DNA from: Branchiostoma floridae
Lineage: Eukaryota > Chordata > Leptocardii > Amphioxiformes > Branchiostomatidae
Direction: 5' to 3'
Length of the DNA stretch: 64,000 nucleotides
Assembly (NCBI RefSeq): GCF_000003815.2
Contig: NC_049995.1
Coordinates: 11,471,248 to 11,535,247, forward strand
Of this stretch, positions 57,137 to 64,000 are shown piece by piece. Each line of letters opens with the position of its first letter. Positions within the stretch are counted from its first letter, which is position 1. Made by a program: the position numbers and the translations under genes. Under the pieces are notes generated by a model. It was not told the DNA's origin and did not search any database. It was given only the letters and a program-made list of their open reading frames with translations.

Positions 57137-57615
57137 CTGATCCTCATATGGCTGCTGGGTAAGTACTGGCCAGCTCAGAGCCTGGTCTCCAGGCTTTAGT
57201 CATGATTATAGGACTGTAGATAGCCTGGTACCTGGGCTCCACACAGGCCCTCCCCTACACAACAGTTATCCTACTGATTCTCATATGGCTGCTGGGTAAG
57301 TACTGACCAGCTCAGAGCCTGGTATCCAGGCTTTAGTCATGTATATAGCCAGACTGTAGATAGCCTGGTACCTAGGCTCCACACAGGCCCTCCCCTACAC
57401 AACAGTTATCCTACTGATCCTCATATGGCTGCTGGGTAAGTACTGACCAGCTCAGAGCCTGGTATCCAGGCTTTAGTCATGTATATAGCCAGACTGTAGA
57501 TAGCCTGGTACCTAGGCTCCACACAGGCCCTCCCCTACACAACAGTTATCCTACTGATCCTCATATGGCTGCTGGGTAAGTACTGACCAGCTCAGAGCCT
57601 GGTATCCAGGCTTTG
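57137..57615 (+). repeat. 140-bp tandem repeat carrying a 30-nt TM9SF1 exon
   Basis: Complete exon copies lie at 57266-57295, 57406-57435 and 57546-57575, each with CCTACACAACAG before and GTAAGTACTGAC after. A 5'-cut copy ends at 57158. The step is exactly 140 bp between the complete copies and 137 bp for the first. Only one base differs among the three full exons (T for C at 57279, silent). The introns between them are 110 nt. Confidence 0.9.
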
Positions 57616-59673
57616 CCCTGGACATAATTGTAAAAATGACTTCTTTGAAGTTCATATTTTCAGGAATCCTTTTGACAGTGCATTTAGCATTTTAAAGGGA
57701 AAACTGTACAAAAAATGACAAATAATGATAACTGTTGGACACAAAAATTGTTGTAAAACAAAATTATACCAATAATCCATTGGCACTATGAATTTAGGTA
57801 AATTTAACCCAAAGTGATTATCATAGCACAATAGAAATTGGTATTTACTAAAACCAAAAACGATAAAACGTCAGAAAGCAATGATAGTGAGATTGTCTTT
57901 TGTTTTCTTCTTTATCGACAGTTGGCTTCCCCCTGACCGTGATTGGTGGAATCTTTGGAAAAAACATGGCGGACAGTTTTGACGCGCCCTGCCGGACCAA
58001 GAACATCCCGCGTGAGATCCCGCCGGTGCCCTGGTACCGCTCCGCCCCAGCGCACATGCTGATTGGTGGATTCCTGCCCTTCAGGTTTGTCAATCATCTT
58101 TTACTGCATTGTCAATCACCAGTCAATTATCTTTACTGACCTAACAATCATGTTACTACTCCAGGGCTCTAGCTAGCGTCCGTTTTTCCGTCAATTGATT
58201 ACGGAAAAATTTTAAAACCAATCCGTCAACTTTGACAGACAAAACCCTTGGTGGATTAGCTACAGGCGGCTTGGGGATGCCGTCCACGGCCGTAAAAGCC
58301 ACACACTGTTTGTTTTGCTATAATTGTTATTATTGTTGACAAAGTGTGTCGGTGGCCTTTCGCATACAATAATCTCATTAAAAACCCGTTTTTCAAGGTC
58401 TTACTTCAGTCTTTCTAACTCCTGGAATAGTGTTTTCGCGACAATGTTACTACTCTGTCATCTATTACTTGCAAATTATCTGTAACATGTCAATCGTCCA
58501 TTGATTAACATCATATGTTTTCCACCTTTCAATCATCAGATGTTAATTATGCATTGTCAATCATCTGCTTCTCACCTGTCAATCATCTGGTACCTGTCAT
58601 TCATCTGCTTCCTGTCAATCATCAGTTACCGAATCATTTCTTGCTCACCTGTCATTAATTTGTTGATCTCTTGTCAATCATCTGTTTGTAACCTGACAAT
58701 CATCTGTTTCCTGTCAATCATTTGTTGCTCACTTGTCAATCATTGATTACTTATCTGTCAGTCATCTGTTACAAGCCTTTCAATAATCAGTTACCTTTTT
58801 ATCAACTGATATTCACCTGTCAAAAATATTTCCTGTCAATCATCTGTAGCTGACGTACTAAACATCATTCTGTTACTTAATTACTGTCAATCATCTTTTA
58901 TTCTCTTTCTCAATCCTCTGCTCGCCTGTCAACTTTGTTGCCCACCTGGAAGATGATTGCGCACAGTGTCATGACAAGGAAAATGGCAACATTTTGTTTG
59001 TCATTGCCACCGTTGTAATTTTGTCTTTTCTAATAATTTGAACCACAAGGTTTCAGGGCTCAAAATACCACCTGCATATGCAGGTTAATGCAGGTAAAAT
59101 TGGAGCTGTGCAGGTATTTCTGCCATGGTTGTCTACCTGCACCTAACCTGCACTGGTCCATACACTGGGTATTATACATAAATGACCTATAATGTAGGTG
59201 TATGTGAATTGTTATTAGCTACATTGACTTTTAGTGTTACCACCTAAAAAAGTATAAAAGAAAAAAATAGCAATGGTTACTAACAATTTTAGTATGATCC
59301 ATACTTCAAAAAATTTAGAGTGGTGCAGGTAAGATATGTCTGGTGCAGGTAATTTTCGGTGCAGGTAATTATCAATGCACTTGTGCATGTATGCAGAAAA
59401 AGGTATTTGGAGCCCTGCATTTTCTGTGAGTCATTTTTATCTTAAGAGTCAATGACATGTCCTCTGCCCCCCTCCCCCCAGTGCCATCTCTGTGGAGCTG
59501 TACTACATCTTTGCCACCATGTGGGGCCGCGAGCAGTACACGCTGTACGGGATCCTGTTTATCGTGTTTGTCATCCTGCTGTCCGTCACGGGCTGCATCT
59601 CCGTGGCGCTCACGTACTTCCAGCTGTCCAGCGAGGACTACCGCTGGTGGTGGCGGTCGATATTCAGCGCCGG
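57266..59673 (+). CDS. TM9SF1: TM9SF1 homologue (nonaspanin), internal exons only
   Basis: Exons: a 30-nt exon in three copies (57266-57295, 57406-57435, 57546-57575), 57922-58084 and 59482-59673, all plus strand with GT/AG ends and matching phases. The protein reads ILLILIWLL, then [67 protein letters not shown] and [16 protein letters not shown]. As I recall the family, this matches human TM9SF1 more closely than TM9SF2, 3 or 4 ([23 protein letters not shown]). Nonaspanins are about 600-residue nine-helix proteins of endosome and Golgi, linked to membrane-protein sorting and autophagy. The lumenal domain and first helices are missing on the left, and the last helices (STGLFIF onward) lie beyond the right edge. 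Confidence 0.88.
58085..58935 (+). repeat. degenerate TGTCAATCATCTG minisatellite in a TM9SF1 intron
   Basis: Many copies of CTGTCAATCATCTG with 6-12 variable bases between them run from about 58460 to 58935, with a few units at 58085-58140. The two blocks are separated by the insertion at 58162-58443. Confidence 0.75.
58162..58443. mobile_element. 282-bp insertion with possible 12-bp target duplication
   Basis: ATGTTACTACTC stands at 58150-58161 and again at 58444-58455. The insert starts CAGGGCTCTAGCTAGCGTCC and splits the minisatellite. It has no open frame. Because the surroundings are themselves repetitive, the duplication could be coincidental. Confidence 0.55.
59054..59417. mobile_element. 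364-bp CAGGGCTC element, hAT-like
   Basis: CAGGGCTCAAAATACC at the left is matched by GGTATTTGGAGCCCTG at the right. Inside are many GTGCAGGTA / TACCTGCAC words. CAGGG ends suggest hAT. The 8 bp on either side do not match. Confidence 0.7.
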
Positions 59674-59819
59674 GTAAGAACTGAAAACGTTTTTTCTTCA
59701 CATATTTTTTTATTTATTTGTTCAGCTTTTTACAAACAGCCAGAGCTGCTCAACTAGCCGTAGGCTATTATCAAGGGCTAACCCTGCACATGTTCGCACA
59801 TGTTCGCACACGACGGGTT

Positions 59820-60082
59820 ATACCGCCCCTTACGCGGTGACACACCCATCTGGGTGAATGATGTAGATCACCATGTGGCTGATACGAGACAGAGGTCGCC
59901 AGGCCTCCATCCGGGTGATTTGAAGTGAATCACCAACTCCCGACAGAAGGATTGAGTAAAGTGAGGAAAGTCGTGTAAAGTGCCTTTCCCAAGGGCACAA
60001 GACCGGCAACACGGCAGCCGGATTCGAACCGGCGACCTCTCGGTCACGGGCCGAATACACTACCACTGTGCTACGCGGCCCC
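59820..60082 (-). mobile_element. tRNA-derived SINE, best copy
   Basis: On the minus strand the head begins GGGGCCGCGTAGCACAGTGG (A box) and has GGTTCGAATCC (B box, complement at 60020-60030), so it is a tRNA-like RNA polymerase III promoter. The body carries AAGTGCCTTTCCCAAGGGCA. It is not a functional tRNA, because the 3' half is replaced by the SINE body. Confidence 0.75.
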
Positions 60083-60118
60083 ACTACATATACACATATA
60101 CAATGTGTAGCAAATGAT

Positions 60119-60169
60119 GTCCCTGTAGCTCAACTGGTAGCAGCCTCACAGTTGAGATCCTGGTTCCAA
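60119..60169 (+). ncRNA. tRNA-like sequence cut by a MITE
   Basis: GTCCCTGTAGCTCAACTGGT has a good A box (TAGCTCAACTGG), followed by an arm and GATCCTGGTTCCAAT, the start of a B box. At that point the foldback element at 60170 begins. It is likely a broken tRNA gene or SINE head. Confidence 0.45.
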
Positions 60170-60362
60170 TACTGTAAATGCAGAAGTTTTCGCGGTGGTT
60201 TAATGTTTGCGGTTTTCACGTTGCCAATTCACCGCGGACTTAAAACCACCGCGAACATTTTTCCACGGCAGTAAAAGACTACAGTGTGTGGTGCTACTGT
60301 GAACTTAAAACGCGAACAGTCCTTTTTCCCGCTTCCACAAAATTAGAAATGCATGTACGGTA
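60170..60362. repeat. GCGGTGGTTT foldback MITE, near-full copy (copy 10)
   Basis: It runs from TACTGTAAATGCAGAAGTTT through CACCGCGAACATTTTTCCAC and GGCAGTAAAAGACTACAGTG to AAATGCATGTACGGTA. It lies within the TM9SF1 3' intron. Confidence 0.85.
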
Positions 60363-60364
60363 CA

Positions 60365-61835
60365 ATGTGTATTGAAGGATATAAAATGGTGGTCTCATGC
60401 TCACAGAGGTACCTCAAGCTTAAAAATGAAGGTATAGTAAACCCTTCCTTTAAAGATAAGTACCCTACTACAGAAACAGTAAAGTACCTTGCTGCCATAC
60501 AAAATGTATGTGCCTCTTAGCACTACAACAACACTACAAATGTATATTATTATAGCTAACATCATTCTGCTATACACACTAAAAACAGAAGGCCTAAAAT
60601 TGGAATATCCCTAGAAAGGTTGCAATAAAGACTATGATATTGTCTATCTGATAATTTGAAAATGTATTATTATCAATGTTAACTTCTTTTGTGCTTCTCC
60701 TAATAGATGTAAAATGTTCCAGTATACATGTATTATATTATGATGTAAGGCTTTCATTGTTTGAATGCCCAAGTACTTACTTTGTGCCTAACTGATAGGA
60801 GATAATATAGTTAGGCAGTTTTGCCTGATACCACCAAAAGTATTGTAGGTATGGTTTAGTTAGGCAAGTATGTTGCTTGCCACAGGCTACATGTATGCTT
60901 TCAGTTAAACCCTTTCCATACCTTTCTGTAAATGTAGGTCAGTATCATACTTCATAGCAGTTGTGCAATCACTACAGCAGGGAGCTAGACCAATGGTAGT
61001 GGTGTGTGTTCTGCTACCATACTCTTTCTCATACATGTAAATGCTGGTAGTACAGATTGAAGTGATTGTGGATTTCAACAATGACATTTTTTGTTTATTT
61101 TGGCAACATGCACATTCGTATAACATGTTTTCAAGTCTAGCTGTGATGTTTCAACAACAATGGATGTGGTAATGTCGGAAAACAATGGATACACAGTCAT
61201 TGTCATATATTCAAGAAAGAATGATACAGAAAGAACTGAAGAAATAGGGAGTCTTTGCTACAAATATAGTCATTATTTAACCCTGTACAAAGTATTTCTT
61301 TTTAGCAATATACAAATGTACTATCTATGATTATGTAGACATACAAGTTTCTAAATTTTTGTCCCTTTTTGTATGAAGTTTCAGTGATAGCTTGAAAAAT
61401 CTTACTTCTGCGCAGACTTTCATGGTGTTTTCATGACATGGAATGCAATAGAGTTGTTTTCATCTATGTAGGTAGAAAATTTACCAAAAAACTGACTTTT
61501 GAAATTTGAAATTCTACAGCCCTGAGTCAACCTAACATTGCTTAAGTTGCCTTTATGAAATTATAATTCCTAAAGCACTGGAACAAAGGAATGCATCTCA
61601 TAACTGTTTTTTGACAACTGAAACTTTCTGGTCAACAGGATTTGGCTGTTTGTAAGGAGACAACCGGTGGTGTATACATAAACACTGCCATGTTATAAGC
61701 CGACAGTTTTAACATAACAGGGATGCAAGGATTCCGTCAGGCCAGCAGAAATGCGCGGTTTTGGCGTCGGAAGTACGTGTGCTCGTTCAAAACGCTGGCA
61801 CGTAAAAGGGGGGCGAGTTTTCATCCAATAGCTAA
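60365..61835. other. intronic stretch, nothing recognised
   Basis: AT-rich sequence past the last visible TM9SF1 exon. I looked for the expected STGLFIFLYS-type exon on the plus strand and did not find it. Confidence 0.45.
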
Positions 61836-61840
61836 CTAGA

Positions 61841-63990
61841 AGATTTATCGGTTGGAAGAGTGGTATTGATCTGTACAATACTTTTTCTTCCAAATTATCT
61901 CAATGTGTTGACAAATATGTTCCCTCCAAAATGGTAGGCGCCAAACGCCACTTACCATATGTTACTCCTGACCTTAAACGGTTAATGAGGAAGAGGGACA
62001 GATACTACAGAAAGACCCTAGGTCAAAAGTCACCTGAGAGAAAAGACAAGCTGAACGAGTATAAAAAAGAAATCAAGAAAAAGTTAAAGGAATGCTACTG
62101 GCAGTACATTGAATCTATTATAACTGACATACCTGTACCAGGAGATACTAGTGATAACACCAATAACCCCTCTGCAAAGCAAGGCACCAAGAAGTTCTGG
62201 AGCTTTCTTAAATCCATTAAGTCAGAAAGGTCTGGTGTTTCCCATCTTAGGAACAATGGTACCCTGGTGTCAGACAATAAGTCTAAAGCTGACCTACTCA
62301 ATCAACAATTTCAATCTGTATTCACCAATGAGCCCTCAGATGACCCCCTGCCAGACCTAGGACCTAGTCCTCATGTCTGTATGGAGGACATCCAAATAGA
62401 GGTGAGTGGTGTTGACAAACTGTTGGGGAATTTAAACATCCATAAAGCCTCTGGGCCAGATCAAGTTCATGCCCATGTCCTGAAGGAACTCAGCTCAGTC
62501 CTCAGTCCCATCCTTCAGGTCATATTCCAGAGAAGCCTGGACACCGGCATTGTGCCCGAGGCTTGGAAAGAGGCTAACATAGCCCCTGTGTACAAGAAAG
62601 GTGATCGTTCCAAACCAGAAAACTACCGTCCAATCTCGCTCACATCCATTTGCTGCAAAGTAATGGAACACATTATTGCCAGCACAACGATGACACACTT
62701 TCAGGATAACAACATTTTGTATGACCTCCAGCACGGTTTCAGCCACGGCAAGTCATGTGAGACCCAATTGCTCTCACTAACAGATGACTTGGCTGTCAAT
62801 AGGAATAGTGGAATCCAGACAGACCTCGTTTTTATGGACTTCGCGAAAGCGTTTGATAAAGTCCCACACCGTAGACTGCTACACAAACTACAGTACTACG
62901 GTGTCCGAGGGAACACCCTTGTCTGGATACAGAATTTCCTGTTGGGCCGGTCCCAAACGGTTGTGCTTGATGGAGAGCGTTCGGACCCTATGCCAGTGAC
63001 CTCGGGCGTTCCCCAGGGTACAGTGTTGGGGCCCATCCTCTTCCTAGCATACATAAACGATCTCCCAGAACACGCTGCAAATGCAAAGGTGAGACTCTTC
63101 GCCGATGATTGCATTTTGCAGATGCCTATCCATGACAGCTCTGATTGCAACAAGCTACAGGAAGACATAGATAACATCTGTCTCTGGGAACAAAGGTGGC
63201 TGATGGAGTTCAATCCATCTAAGTGTGAGGTTATGACCATACCATCGTCCAAAACACCCATCACCCACACATACACCCTTCACAGCCATCCACTAAACAA
63301 GGTAAGTACCACCAAATACCTTGGAGTCACCATCTCCTCCAACCTCACATGGGGCAGCCACGTCGACGCCATAACATCAAAGGCCAACAAAACTCTGGGC
63401 ATGCTCAGACGCTGCCTGCGGGTTGCCAGCACGACGGCAAAGGAGAGGGCCTACATGGCCCTGGTAAGACCACACCTGGAATATGCCTGTAGTGTGTGGG
63501 ACCCGCACACCCAAGATCAGGTGAGGCGGGTCGAGATGGTTCAGCGTCGAGCAGCCCGGTATGTCACCAACAATTACCAGTATACAAGCTCTGTCACTAC
63601 ACTTATAAACCAACTGGGCTGGCAGTCCCTACAAACTAGAAGGAAAAATGCCAGACTTACAACTATGTACAAGATCATTCATAACAACATTTCCGTCCCA
63701 CACGCGTCCAAACTGGTCCTGGCGACTCGATGCTCCCGCCGCACCAACCACGCTTTCAAGCTGCAGGCCATCGCGAGCAAATCCAACTTTTATAGGCTCT
63801 CGTTCTTCCCTCGTACCATCCAGGAGTGGAATGAACTTGAGCCTGGTGTGGCGGAGGCGGGGTCTCTCTCCCAGTTCAAAACTGAACTGGGGAGGGCCCT
63901 GCTGCATTGAGTCGCCCCTACACGTCCTTGTACATATGTAAATAACACTAACCCACCACATTCACTTGTCTTGTCATTTGCACCCACAGT
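61841..63990 (+). mobile_element. CR1/L2-type LINE, 5'-truncated, intact reverse transcriptase
   Basis: Coding homology already reads in frame before the ATG (RFIGWKSGIDLYNTFSSKLS from 61841), while a stop stands at 61829, so the left junction lies near 61835. The endonuclease domain and ORF1 are absent. The 3' UTR is short (about 63911-63990). The orientation matches TM9SF1. Confidence 0.8.
61931..63910 (+). CDS. LINE reverse transcriptase (CR1/L2 group), endonuclease domain missing
   Basis: There are 659 codons without a stop. Motifs in order: ASGPDQVHAHVLKEL (about 173-187), GDRSKPENYRPISLTSI (about 224-240), QHGFSHGKSCETQLL (about 267-281), the catalytic VFMDFAKAFDKVPH (about 300-313, Asp about 303), SGVPQGTVLGPILF (about 358-371), and the catalytic FADD box (about 390-393). 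A C-terminal region follows with VWDPHTQDQV, AARYVTNNY and FFPRTIQEWNEL, typical of CR1/L2 proteins. The ATG used is internal to a longer ancestral protein. Intact reading frame in a truncated copy points to recent insertion. It could not mobilise itself without an endonuclease. Confidence 0.9.
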   Translation: MVGAKRHLPYVTPDLKRLMRKRDRYYRKTLGQKSPERKDKLNEYKKEIKKKLKECYWQYIESIITDIPVPGDTSDNTNNPSAKQGTKKFWSFLKSIKSERSGVSHLRNNGTLVSDNKSKADLLNQQFQSVFTNEPSDDPLPDLGPSPHVCMEDIQIEVSGVDKLLGNLNIHKASGPDQVHAHVLKELSSVLSPILQVIFQRSLDTGIVPEAWKEANIAPVYKKGDRSKPENYRPISLTSICCKVMEHIIASTTMTHFQDNNILYDLQHGFSHGKSCETQLLSLTDDLAVNRNSGIQTDLVFMDFAKAFDKVPHRRLLHKLQYYGVRGNTLVWIQNFLLGRSQTVVLDGERSDPMPVTSGVPQGTVLGPILFLAYINDLPEHAANAKVRLFADDCILQMPIHDSSDCNKLQEDIDNICLWEQRWLMEFNPSKCEVMTIPSSKTPITHTYTLHSHPLNKVSTTKYLGVTISSNLTWGSHVDAITSKANKTLGMLRRCLRVASTTAKERAYMALVRPHLEYACSVWDPHTQDQVRRVEMVQRRAARYVTNNYQYTSSVTTLINQLGWQSLQTRRKNARLTTMYKIIHNNISVPHASKLVLATRCSRRTNHAFKLQAIASKSNFYRLSFFPRTIQEWNELEPGVAEAGSLSQFKTELGRALLH

Positions 63991-64000
63991 TTCATTTGTT

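Noticed and set aside
59452-59757. 101-codon frame starting before the TM9SF1 exon
   Set aside because: It reads the exon in the wrong frame; the frame giving [10 protein letters not shown] is the conserved one.
60001-60082. tRNA gene on the minus strand
   Set aside because: A and B boxes are good, but the 3' half passes into a shared SINE body found in other copies, so it is a SINE head.
63629-63961. 110- and 97-codon frames near the right edge
   Set aside because: Shadows of the LINE reverse-transcriptase C-terminus.

Overview
The window is eukaryotic, intron-rich DNA packed with small transposon-like repeats. The gene content (a synaptic RIM-type exon, a chordate-style immunoglobulin receptor, DNAJC27 and TM9SF1 homologues) and the many copies of a roughly 200-bp GCGGTGGTTT foldback repeat suggest a cephalochordate (lancelet, Branchiostoma). 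The organism is inferred from recognised proteins and repeat style, not from a database search. Two blocks of exactly 100 N (37886-37985 and 52585-52684) mark scaffold gaps.

Layout. At 2884-3077 (minus) lies the first coding exon of a RIM homologue, with a GC-rich promoter side to about 3400. From 3.4 to 24.5 kb I see no convincing host exon. That stretch holds foldback elements, a 33-bp array of nuclear-receptor half-sites, a Penelope-like retroelement (11790-13426), tRNA-derived SINEs and a three-CRE promoter-like patch (16145-16271). A seven-exon immunoglobulin-superfamily receptor runs on the minus strand from 42412 to 24770. All its splice phases agree and it gives a 362-residue protein, with a 12.6-kb first intron full of repeats. 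Two nearly identical 2-kb arms in opposite orientation sit at 32205-34213 (inside that intron) and 45743-47846 (outside the gene).

The DNAJC27 (Rab-like GTPase plus J domain) 3' exons lie at 49355-51834 (minus), and TM9SF1 exons at 57266-59673 (plus). These two genes point away from each other and both lack their 5' exons. Between them lies a 5-kb stretch bounded by about 60 bp of matching inverted ends (52096-57136) that contains a scaffold gap. TM9SF1 has a 30-nt transmembrane exon present in three complete tandem copies plus one 5'-cut copy. The window ends in a 5'-truncated CR1/L2-type LINE with an intact 659-codon reverse-transcriptase frame, in the sense orientation beyond the last visible TM9SF1 exon.

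Host genes here are independent transcription units, not an operon-like system. The most unusual structures are the TM9SF1 exon array, the 5-kb bounded unit, the short inverted-repeat elements with perfect 9-bp target duplications, and the Penelope-like copy with a readable empty site.
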